Origin: Mortierella sp. BCC40632
Taxonomy: Eukaryota > Mortierellomycota > Mortierellomycetes > Mortierellales > Mortierellaceae
Direction: 5' to 3'
DNA length: 64,000 bases
NCBI GenBank assembly: GCA_011634665.1
Contig: WAEK01000008.1
Coordinates: forward strand, 1,419,501 to 1,483,500
Shown: positions 33,308-44,482 of the stretch, piece after piece
Position numbering within the stretch: position 1 is the stretch's first letter
Layout of the letters: each line of letters opens with the position of its first letter
Translations under genes and position numbers: made by a program
The notes under the pieces: model-generated
What the model was told of the DNA's origin: nothing
Database searches by the model: none
The model's input: only the letters and a program-made list of their open reading frames with translations

Positions 33308-36263
33308 TTAGGCTAGCCGATCTCTAACTAGATACTCATGGTTGATGGAAAAGACGCAGTCTTTGTTTCTTATTTCCCTATAAATGTGCGTATCCTTCCG
33401 GTATCCTTTTGGGAGCTTCATCTCCTTGATCAAAAATGGGAATACACTTTTGAACTGGACATGAATCAGGCTGTCTCCAGGCCTCAGCTTGGCCAATTTA
33501 CCAGCACTCATCACAGACGCATTGTAATCACGCTGATCCTGAGAGGATGGTTCTTTGGTCACCAGAGACCCTGTCAAAGCTCCAAACAGTGATTTCACTG
33601 TAAGTGGAGTTCTCGATGTTCCCACTTGCTCCATATACTCTTGACTTCTTGCTATCTCGCAGGCTCGAATGATTGAGTTCAGAAACCAGGTCGGACCATT
33701 TACATAACGTTCATTATTCGGTTCAGACATCGTCAAAGTTTTGAGGTTGGGTGCATAGATCGTTAGTAAATCCAACAGCTCGCTCTTGTCTTCCATCCAT
33801 CGACCACCAATAGTTACATCTTCGAGTTTGCTATCAGTCAGAGGCTGTTGTCGTTGTAGTCTATCCTGAATGTCATCTTTTAGACTACCAAAGGAACTGT
33901 TGTTGTCAACCCCTTCCAATTCAATAGGGTACGGTTGCTCTAAGCCAACGGTGTATCCGAGATTGAGTTTCTTCAAATCGGGAAGTTCAAAGAGCCTGTC
34001 CATGCTGAAAACACATGCACATGGACCAATCAAATCGAGCTGACTCAGTCTTGGAAGATCCCACTTCTTGGTCCATCCATCGCCATGTTCAGGTCGAGTA
34101 GGTAGATAGAGTTCCCGATCTGGGTCTACGAGGAGATCAACGATGGTTAATAGACTGAACAAAAAAAAACTACTTCAAAGGAAGTCTTAGACCTAATACT
34201 TTTCTTCTTACCTAGCTTGAAATGTCTCGAGATTCGTGGAATGCGCTCGGCATGATCCCTCATGAGTGCTCTACATCGTTCATCCAATACTAGTCTGGCC
34301 GTAATAAGACTTGGCATACCATCCTCGAAAGACTCAAAATTAAATCGAATAGCGGCAGCAGTACTCAATAAAAGGCTCCGCAACTTGGGAAGGGTCCATT
34401 TCGGGAACAACTCGAACGAGTTCAAGTACAAAGATTCTTGGTAATGTTCATTATCTTGTGAGGCTGGTGGGTAGTCATGGACTCGCGGCAATCCTGAGAA
34501 TCTTTGAATGAATTCTAAATGAAGTTCTTCAAGTTGTGGACATCCATCCAATGCTCCTACTTCAATTGTGGGTGTATTAATAACGGCTCGTATTGTGATT
34601 TTCCTCAAGAATGGTGCATTCCAGAACCCGAGAGTGTTGCATCGCCTTGAGAACTGAACGCTTTCTGGTAGATAACCAGACTCTTCTGTTGGTAAACTAA
34701 AGCCATCCGTCACCAGTGTGTATTGACCAGCGGTAATATTAATTTCTCTCAAGGAGGATCCAAAGGCTGTCATTGCGTCATTCGAGGCTCCGATCACGAT
34801 ACGGTAATGGCATGGCCTATTGAGGGCAAGTTTTCTGAGTGAATGAAGTCGTAAAGTGGTTGGTGGTTTTGAAAATTCTTGACTCGTCTCAGTTAGAGTG
34901 TATTCTTGTTCAAGTTGAGACTCTTCGTCTTCATCACTGCGGAACAAATCCACGCTGCCAACAAAGAGCTCAAGTTCCTGTAGACGAGGGCATGTCTTCA
35001 AGAATGCTTGAATGCTGGCCGCCACAGCCTCTTTCCGGGAGTGTACCCACCCACCCTCGCCAAGTGAGACGCGATCCATGGTATCCTTGAAAATTCGAAG
35101 GGCGCTGATATCAATTTCGAAGAGGGTCAGATTTTCATAGAATCCGGAAATCTTGCAGGCTACTATCCTTCGTGGGGTCTTCAGAGCAACGTAATAATCC
35201 AGTAGTGCATTCGGCTTTGACTCATGAAGGTGGCATTGGTTGTTATCGTACCAATCTCCGACGCGACAACAGTGTGAAATACTAAAGTCCAAAGATCCTT
35301 TTCCTGGAAATGTATCTTGGTTATCCCTGATGAATTTGAGGAGGTCGCTGGTGTAGTAATAGCTCTTGTTTTCCAGGATGCCAGGGTGTCTGATACTAAG
35401 GTACTTCAAAGACTTGAATTCAAAATGTAGGTCACTTCCAACTACTTGAGGAATGTCGGCGGCGGCGAGCTCAAGTTCACGAAAGTGGGCAGCATTACAC
35501 CTGATGAAGAGTCTTTCGACTTTCTGACAAGTAGGGCCTATTGTGGGTGGCAGCCCAGAAAGGAGGAAATCGCCATCGAACGCAGACTCAATAAACGTTG
35601 ACCATTGTGTATGCCAAGGAGGTGACCAAAGATTCTCTGAGTAGTTGACGATCGTCTTTCCGGGATTGAGGGCTGTGATTTCTGTATCGACTCGTTCAGC
35701 AGAGCAGGTGGTGTTGATGATATTAATAATCTTTTTGAAAACATTGGTCTTTTCTGTTTTGAAATGCCGTTTGTCCAGGGGTTGTGCTGCGCTAGCTCGG
35801 CCTCTGTCTTCCATTGAGGAAAGTCCGTCATCTGGATAGTGCCGAAGTACATCCCTGCTCAGAGTCACTTGGTCCTCGCTCGAGTAGGATATGAGTGAGG
35901 CCAACAAAATGCTCTCGAGCCTCACAACACGACTCGAGTATTTGGAGTAGTAGCGGGGATCCTGACTGTAGCGCTGAAGAAGAACAAAAGGATCCTTGTA
36001 GAGGCATTTGATAGTCTCAGTAAAGAAGAACCGGTTTACAAGAAGGAGGTTATGAAGCAGCGGAAGGTTGTGCGAAGACTGCTCGATGACCAGCGAGAGG
36101 ACCTCGTTTGGTAGGTGTTGTTGTCTCTGACCCTTGATTGCTAAACGGAAGAACGAAAAGATGGAGTGATGACAGTTGAGGGACATTCATCATTAGCCGG
36201 AGGTTCCGAGATGTCGACATTGGGGTCCAAATGCAAGCTTGAATTACTCATTGGTGGGTCCAT
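33308..36263 (-). CDS. F-box/LRR-like protein A (3 exons, 920 aa)
   Basis: Exons 36248..36263, 34212..36140 and 33308..34125 join in frame. The first exon is only 16 nt (MDPPM plus one base), donor GTAATT; the model is supported because the paralogue downstream has the same layout. Residues about 10-55 form an F-box-like motif (HLPNEVLSLVIEQ, then LLLVNRFFFTETIKCLYKDP). The long remainder has irregular leucine-rich segments (LRLHSLRKLALNRP, CPQLEELHLEFIQRF, LPKLRSLLLSTAA, LPDLKKLNLGY). F-box proteins usually couple substrates to SCF ubiquitin ligases through Skp1, and LRRs choose the substrate; here that is inference from fold only. Intron 2 is 86 nt (GTAAGA...CGTAG). Shares near-identical DNA blocks with gene B. 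Confidence 0.88.
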
Positions 36264-37362
36264 CAAAAAGAGATGAGGAACAGGACTGAAGAAGAAGAAA
36301 AAAAAAGAAAAAAAGAAAGAAAGAAAGAAAGAAAGAAAGAAAAGAATTACCTGCAGCTGTCCCAGGAACCGTTTTGGGCACGGCAACGTACATTGCCTGT
36401 CGACCCTTGTATCAGCCGCGCCTTCGCCACAGCTCGAGCTTTTCAGCCCTGCTCACTCTCGCTATTCATTTCAGTGAATGTGAGGGCACGACCCTATCTT
36501 TCTGCTCAATTAAACGCAATGATGTAGTGGAAGTAGAGCAGCCCTCTTCCTTCGTCCGCACAGAGATTTGCGGGGAAGACGGACGACCCAGATCACAAGA
36601 GCAGTTGGACAAGATCATCTCTGTTCTTGTTTCTTTGTGTAGTAGCCTCAGGTCTGATTAGTAGGCAACGGTGAGGAATCCTATAAAATCATACCCGAGG
36701 GAGAGCTTGCCTTACCGGCCCGAGTGACAATCCTTAGAGGTGTCCCTGCGCTCTTTCCCCCTTCCTGTTGTCTCGATGTAACACAATCTGGGAAAACTAC
36801 CCAAAATGTCTGCGGAGAGGGCTACCTATAAAATAAATGGAGACTTGGGAGCAATCGAATAGTCAGTGCCTCTCCTCTCCCTTGAAAACAAACTCGGAAA
36901 ATACATCCATACATTCTCTCATGCTCCCGTAGTCGATAGTAGGAATTAATCCAAGTTCTCCAAGTCGTAACAGAGAATGAAAAAGGTACGAAATATCAGC
37001 TATTCAAGGAACAGGAGTCACACGCTTCATGGATCCTTGTGTGCTAGAAAGGGTCATAGTCATTGTGATCTCCTTTGCCACGCGCTAACAACATGTTGAC
37101 TTTGAGATAGGGGTCAAAGACGAGAACAAATTTGATCCGGAAGACAAAACTTTGTACGTATCAGCACGCACCATGCACTGACATATTTCATTCCAGGCTC
37201 TTATACAGTAAGGATGTCTCTGATCATCGATGAGCCAATTTATTGATAACCACTCAGCATCCAGCGATACGAACAAAAGAATAGTAAATGAAAAAAAAAT
37301 GGTGATCTCCCCCCAGCAATGAGTCTAAGATTACTAAAGGGAAGCTAGCTGTAAGATCTACG
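36264..37362. other. Spacer between the F-box paralogues
   Basis: Starts with a GAAA microsatellite (about 36299-36343), then promoter-side sequence of gene A. No independent gene supported. Confidence 0.55.
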
Positions 37363-40350
37363 TTAAGAAGAGCGAGTTCTAATTACACATTCATGATTGG
37401 TCGTAATATAACAGTCGTTTCCCCTTTCCCTGTATCCGTAATTCTCCACCTTTCGGAAGCCTTTTGGAAGTTTCGCCTTCTTGATCGGACACGAGTACAA
37501 GCTTTCGAATCTGCATTCCATTAGACTGTCCCCAGGCCTATGCTTGGTCTTCTTTCCAGCATACAGTGAAGATAAATGTTGGTCTTGAGAAGACAACCCC
37601 ATAGTAGTCGGAGATTCCGCCGAGTTATCGAATGGTGATGACTTCACCTTCAGTAGCGCTGTTGCAAATCCAACTTGCTCCATATACTCTTGACTTTTCG
37701 CTATTTCGTAGGCGCGAATGATTGATTTCCAGAACCAGGCTGAGCCATATGCAAAATATGGACTTTTTGGTTCCGACATCGTCAGAGTTTTGATGTTGGG
37801 CGCATAGATCGTCAGTAAATCCACCAGTTCGTTCTTGTCCTTCATCCATCTACCATCGAATCTCACGTCCTCGAGTTTGCTATCGGTCAAAGGCTGTAGT
37901 CGTTGTAGTCGATCCTGAATGTCGTCTTTTAGATTTTCAAAGGAACTACTGTGACCTATTCCTGCTAATCCAATTGGATGTGGATTTTCCAAGCCAACGT
38001 TATATCCAAGATTAAGTCTCTTCAAATCTGGAAGTTCCAAAAGTCTGTCTATACTGAAGACACAAGCACATGGACCAGTCAAATCGAGCTGACTCAATCT
38101 TGGAAGATTCCACTTCTTGGTCCATCCGTCACCGAGAGGTGGTCGAGTCGGTAGATAGAGATCCCGGTCCGTGTCTAAAAAAAGAGAACTAATGGTTATT
38201 AGATAGATTTGGAGTAGAGACGTCTAAAGGCTAACCTCGGGTCAAAAACACCTCTTCTTACCTAGCTTGAAGTGTCTCGAGATTCGTGGAATACGTTCGG
38301 CATGATCCCTCATGAGTCTTCTGCATCTGTAGTCCATAGTAAAGTAAGCTGTAACAAGATTTGGCATACCATCCTCGAAAGACTCAAAATTAAATCGAAT
38401 AGCGGCAGCAGTACTCAATAAAAGGCTCCGCAACTTGGGAAGGGTCCATTTCGGGAACAAATTGAACGAGTTCAAGTGCGGAGGCTCATAGTAGTCATCA
38501 TTGTCTTGGTAGGTTGGGGAATAATAGTCGGCTCGCGGCAATCCTGAGAATCTTTGAATGAATTCTAAATGAAGTTCTTCAAGTTGTGGACATCCATCCA
38601 ATGCTCCTACTTCAATTGTGGGTGTATTAATAACGGCTCGTATTGTGATTTTCCTCAAGAATGGTGCATTCCAGAACCCGAGAGTGTTGCATCGCCTTGA
38701 GAACTGAACACTTTCTGGTAGATAACCAGACTCTTCTGTCGGGAAACTGTGACTAGCTCCTGTTAATAAAAAATGACCAGCGGTTACATCAATTTCTTTC
38801 AAGGAAGACCCAAAGGCTGTCATTGCGTCGTTCAAGGCTCCGATCACAATCCGGTAATGACGTGATCTATTGAGAATGAGTTTTCTGAGTGAATGAAGTT
38901 GTAGAGTGGTTGGTGGTTTTGAAAATTCCTGGTTTGTTATTGTTATGGCGCTTTCTTGTTCAAGTTGATACTCTTCGTCTTCGTCACTGCGGAACAAATC
39001 CACGCTGCCAACAAAGAGCTCAAGTTCCTGTAGACGAGGGCATGTCTTCAAGAATGCTTGAATGCTGGCCGCCACAGCCTCTTTCCGGGAGTGTACCCAC
39101 CCACCCTCGCCAAGTGAGACGCGATCCATGGTATCCTTGAAAATTCGAAGGGCGCTAGTATCAAGCTCAACAAGCGCGAGACTTTCGTAGAATCCGGAAA
39201 TCTTGCAGGCCTCTATCCACCAAGGAGTTTTCAAGGCAACATAAAAATCGAATAGTGCATTCGGCTTGGAGACATGAAGGCGACACTTGGTGTGATCGTA
39301 CTGATCTTCGGTACGGGAGCTATCCGAAATTCGAAGACCCAAAGGCCCTTTGTCAGGGAATGCGTCTTGGTTATCCTTGATGAATTTGAGGAGATCGTTG
39401 GTGTAATAATAGCTCTTGTTCTCAATGGGACCAGGGTGTCTGATATGAAGGTGCTTCAAAGACTTGAATTCAAGATGTAGGCCGCTTTCTACCATTTGAG
39501 GAATATCACCTGCAGCGAGATCAAGTTCGCGAAGATAGGCGGCACCGCATCTGATGAAGAGCTTCTCAACTTCTTGACAAAGGGGTTCAGGCATAGATGA
39601 TGTAAATTCGAGCAGGTATACTGTCAAGGACTCGAGTTCCAGATACGATGTCCATAGCCCTTTCGACGGTGCAGCCCAAAGATATTTCGAATAGTTGACG
39701 GTTGTCCTCTTTGGATCGAGGACTGTTATCTCGGGATAGACACGTTCAGTAGAGACAGTATCCGCCCTGGGGCCGACAGCATGAATGAAGTTGGTGATCA
39801 TTCTGAATACATTAGTCTTCTCTAGCCTCCACTGACGTTTGTTCGGGGGTTGCTTTGTGTTGGCCCCGTCTGCGTGCGCCGTTGAAGAGAGTCTATCGTC
39901 TGGATAGTCCTCCAGGTACTTTTCCACCAATCTTCTCGCTCTAGGGTAGTAAACCAGTACCAAGCCATGCTTTTTCAAAGCCTCGTTCATGCCTTCGCTC
40001 GAATGTGATAGGAGTGAAGCCAGCAGAGTGCCCTCGAGCTTCATCGCCTGACTTGAATTTTTGGGCCAAGAGTAAGAGTCGTGGCTGTAGCATGGTATGA
40101 GAGCGAAAGGATCCTGGTAGAGATATTGAACAGCCTCGGTAAAGAAGAACCAGTTTACAAGAAGGAGACTGTGAAGTAGTGGAAGGTTGTCTGAAGACTG
40201 TCCGATGACCAACGAGAGGACCTCGTTTGGTAGATATTGTTGTCTCGGGTTCCTGGTCACTAAATAGACAAATATTAGAATGGGATGGGGGACAGAGATG
40301 TCATCATTGAGTCCTTAATGCGAACCTGCCTTACTCATTCGAATGTTCAT
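37363..40350 (-). CDS. F-box/LRR-like protein B (3 exons, 941 aa)
   Basis: Exons 40335..40350, 38262..40259 and 37363..38174 join in frame. Exon 1 is again 16 nt (MNIRM plus one base), donor GTAAGG. The protein begins with the F-box-like region (YLPNEVLSLVIGQ...LLLVNWFFFTEAVQYLYQDP) and continues with the same degenerate LRR architecture as protein A to a shared C-terminal block (PRLSQLDLTGPCACVFS, LPDLKRLNLGYNVGLE). Compared with A it has about 20 extra residues after the F-box region (KKHGLVLVYYPRARRLVEKY). Intron positions and phases are identical to A, so the two are a tandem duplication in the same orientation, about 1.1 kb apart. Role inferred: substrate adaptor of an SCF ubiquitin ligase. 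Confidence 0.88.
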
Positions 40351-41033
40351 CAGAATAGATGAGAAGTGGGGTAGAGGAGAGAAATAAAGAGAGCATGTAC
40401 AAGAGCCAACACGCAATATAGCCTTCGACAAATCTGGGCTCGACCTGCAGCCGCACCTTCACCCCAAACTCGAGCCAACTGGCAACCGACCGCCACTCAC
40501 AGCCTCCTCCTCAGCCTCGGCCTCCTCCTTCCTCACTCTTGTTCTTCTAAGGTTGATAGGTTCTAGGGAGAAGTGAGTCCACTGGGCGATCCACACCATT
40601 CCTGAAAATATTTCTCACGGACTATCTCTACGGAAATACCTCTGTCAGGTGGCCCATGGTGCCTCGAGCTCCAGCTCGGCACCCTGGGTGTGCCTCCAAT
40701 ATCGTGGCTTAAACAATTTTTCCACGGTGCCATTCTATGTCACATTGCATTCCCTGAACCTTTTTGCTCCTCTCTCTCTTTTCCATCCAGGCGCAAGCAA
40801 GTCATGGTAACAAGTCCAGCCCAAGGCCATGCATGTGGAAAGAAGGAGGGGGGTGGTGCGCAGGATCATGTCCGCAGCGCAGGAAATGCTGACGAGTCTT
40901 CTTGGGGAGACGATTCCCCTCCTCTTCGCCTCCCCCTGTTTCGCACCCCCCATTCCCCATTTTCGAACCATTGAACACCTAGGCAACACAAACGCTCGTG
41001 GGACGAAGACTATTCAACTCGGGAACCCCAACC
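40351..41033. other. Intergenic between F-box gene B and icp55
   Basis: Divergent promoter space of about 680 bp, CT- and CC-rich, without TATA consensus near either start. No gene supported. Confidence 0.55.
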
Positions 41034-41886
41034 ATGGCCATGATCCGGCCTTCAACAGTGAATACAGCCATGACTACTACCTCAAGGAAGTCGCTCTCCT
41101 CCACTAGATCCGCGTATAAGGGCTCCACGGGATTGACCGGGTTGAACCGATCAAGGACGTCCGGTCCCTTTGCTCAGCTATCCTCTACCTCGCCTGTACG
41201 CAACTTCTTTTCGACCCCAACCAGATCCTTGCGGTCGTCAACTAGATCGACCGCAAATTCAGCTCAGTATGGACAGCCAACCTGGATGACACATCCTCAT
41301 CTGATGAGCCAAGGCGAAGGTAAGTCGGTGTTTTCGAATCGCTCCGTATCGCTAGCATTCCATTTCACGGCGTCACCCGATCTGACCCAAGACAACAAAT
41401 TTTCCTTTCTTGAACTCGAATGGTTAATTGTTAGTCACGCCTGGACTGACAGCTCCAGAGTATGAGCAGAGGAGAAAAATCTTAATGGATAGCTTGCCTA
41501 AGGGGAGCATTGTTATCTCAACTAGTCACAAGACGCGTTACATGTCGAACAACATCTTGTATGTTCTCGTGTTGAGGATGATCCGCTTTTATTGATGTTG
41601 CCTGATTTGTAGGCATTAGTAAAGTATGTAGACGAGTCTGAAACCCGACCTGATAACGCTTTGGAAACATACATCTCGGATTTCTTTTTTCTTATTCTAC
41701 AAATAGTTACCCGTTCCATCAACATACCGACTTTTATTACCTTTGTGGTGAGAATCGTTTCTGAACAGGATTGATAATGCCTCTATGACTTGAATTTGGC
41801 CGGGGTAGACTAATACTACGCGCGGATGAAAACCACCTTAGGATTCAATGAGCCGGACTCAGCACTTGTCTTAGGTAGGGACCGAC

Positions 41887-41923
<37 letters not shown>

Positions 41924-42903
41924 CCTTCGAGATACTAACTCTAGGGTTTACTTTCAACAGAAAAGAACGACTCTGCTAGAGGTTACAAAATGACCATGTT
42001 CGTTGCCCCCAAAAACGCCAATATTGAAATGTGGGAAGGCGCTAGAACAGGATTAGATGCCGCCAAGGAACTTTTCGGCGCTGATGAGGTCAGCTCCTTA
42101 TGTCTCATAACCCCATCTGGAAACTGTGCATCTATTTCTTCCATATAACTAACCGACGGCACCTTTTATTCTAAACTTTTTACACTGGTGTTCGCATTTA
42201 TGGTTTCAGGCAATGGATGCCAATCTATTCAGGTACCGAATTGTAGACATGGCTGGTCGGTATGAGAATGTCTATTTTGATTACCCTACTCCATCGATGT
42301 TCATGCCAATGGATATTGCAAAGAAGCTCCATACAAGACCAGGTAAGTTTCTTCACCCCGACTATCCTGGACATCCATCCCAGGAAGTCCAGGTCGTCAT
42401 CTGCTCCATCTCCCCCTCCCCTCTCCCCTCTCCTTCCCTATTCATCCTCCCAGGACAATGAATCCTTAGAAAATATGGCCGATGAGCCAAACAAAGACTT
42501 CTTTGCCTTGATTCTTTTTTAAATTAACCCTTTTCTTTTTTTGGCAGTGAAATCGCTCTTGTCACGACTCTTTAAGAGACAAAGCACTAAATCGTCTGCA
42601 AATTTCACCTTCACATCGAAACCTTACTCCAAATCATCTACGACAACCTCTTCTACATCATCTCCATCCTTTTTGTCGGTTTCTGAACAAGCAGAGTCGG
42701 ACTCTGTGTCTGCAACCAAGAATCTCTCGCCTCTGATTCAGGAGCAACGTGTCTTCAAGAGCGAAGCTGAAGTCAAGATTATGCGCCAGGCAGGCGAAAT
42801 TAGCGGAAAGGCATTTATTGAAGTAGGTCTCTTTCTCCTCTGGCTACTCATTTTCTGCCTCCACTCTTTTCGATATCTTCTAAGAACACAAGACCGGAGT
42901 TGA

Positions 42904-42938
<35 letters not shown>

Positions 42939-43300
42939 GATCATGTTGTTAGACTATGAAGTTCACCAATCCCTCGCGACTGGAGCATCAAGTTTATGCA
43001 AAGTTTGATTTCGAATGCCGGATGCGCGGATCTCAAATGATGGCCTATGTTCCTGTTGTCGCAGGCGGATCCAATGCTCTGACGATGCACTATGTGAACA
43101 ACGATCAGCCACTGAAGGATGGTGACTTGATCTTGATGGACGCTGGAGGCGAGTACAATGGATATGCGAGTGATATTACTCGAACCTGGCCTGTCAATGG
43201 CAAGTTCACCAAGGCACAGCAAGATTTGTACGAGGTCGTTCTGCATGCCAACAAGGAGTGTATCAAGGTAAAAAAAAAACATTTATGACCTAGCACCTCT

Positions 43301-43340
<40 letters not shown>

Positions 43341-44037
43341 AAACACTAACGAAAACCATATCCTTATCCAAACTGCTAACAGCTCTGCACAGAAGAACAC
43401 AACGTGTCTTTGAACCAAATTCATGATGTTTCGATGAGACTTATCAAGGAGGGCATCGCACGACTTGGTATCAAACCGCCTCTACATGTACGTCCCTTGA
43501 AAAGAGAATCTTTTTAGGCGAAAAGGAAGGGAGAAAAAAATGAATGGAATGTTTGAAATGGCTGGGGGCCGAGAATCTGACATGGCCTACGGCTTTTCTT
43601 TTCTATTTCTTCCTTTCTTTTTTTTTGTTGCGCGTGTGGGTTCTGTTTAGGATGTCGATCGTCGATTGTACCCTCATCACGTAGGACACTACCTTGGTAT
43701 GGATGTTCACGACACTGGCGATATTTCCAGATCTCGAGTCTTGCGTGAAGGCATGGTTATCACCATTGGTAAGTAGAGAGGCACATACTGAGAGACAGAG
43801 AGAGAAATTGGGCTCGTGTATTCTAACATGTCGCCTGTTCTTTTGGAAAAAAAAAAATGAATAGAACCTGGCCTCTATATCCCAAGAGATTCCGCTTATC
43901 CAGAAGAATACCAGGGGATTGGAATTCGCATTGAGGACAATGTAGTGATTGGCAAGACTGTCCCGCATATTCTCAGTGTCACGGCGCCTAAGGAAGTGGT
44001 TGATATCGAGTACTGCTGCGCTTCTGGTAGGGAATAA
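41034..44037 (+). CDS. icp55: Mitochondrial intermediate-cleaving aminopeptidase (ICP55/XPNPEP3), 11 exons, 576 aa
   Basis: Exons 41034..41319, 41435..41558, 41707..41747, 41842..41874, 41961..42088, 42210..42342, 42548..42822, 42953..43267, 43383..43487, 43651..43768 and 43865..44037 join in frame. The N-terminus is a Ser/Arg/Thr-rich mitochondrial presequence. Then come the aminopeptidase-P N domain ([34 protein letters not shown]) and the M24 pita-bread domain with metal ligands Asp403, Asp414, His493, Glu520 and Glu543 ([40 protein letters not shown]). The family removes one residue from imported proteins after the main processing peptidase, stabilising them. A Ser/Thr-rich insert (about 255-305) is unusual. 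Several introns contain long T runs. AATAAA at 44161 may be the poly(A) signal. Confidence 0.95.
41889..41923 (+). repeat. T35 run inside icp55 intron 4
   Basis: Homopolymer between donor 41875 and acceptor 41960. Comparable T runs occur in introns 7 (about 42907-42937) and 8 (about 43303-43336). Confidence 0.9.
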
Positions 44038-44042
44038 CACCA

Positions 44043-44084
<42 letters not shown>

Positions 44085-44482
44085 GGGGGGAGGCGTCAGA
44101 AGGGAACATGTTCCCTGAAGTAGTTGGGAAGGGACGATGGAGATTTATCGGAAAGATAGCAATAAACAAATGATGCTGTTTATTTACAAGAATGAAAGTA
44201 GTCTATTCTGTCAAAAGATGAATGGCGAGCAAAAAAAGAAAAGAAATGGCAGAAGCAAGAAACGAAAATGAAATGAGGGGTATGCGCCATGCTATGGTAC
44301 AAGGACTATTTGGTGTGAGATCCGGACTCGCTATTGAAGGGAATGGCTACAGTCTTGAAAACACTGCAGGAAGCGGGAAAGAGGGTAGGGGCTGAAAACG
44401 GCAGAGTGAGCTTTTTTTCCCAATCCCCACTTACTTCCCATTGAGCTCGTATCGTTGGCTCGGTCCGTAATTATTTTTTTTT
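44038..44482. other. Convergent 3' space between icp55 and mdm31
   Basis: Holds an A39 run (44044-44082) directly after the icp55 stop and AATAAA at 44161. No gene. Confidence 0.7.
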
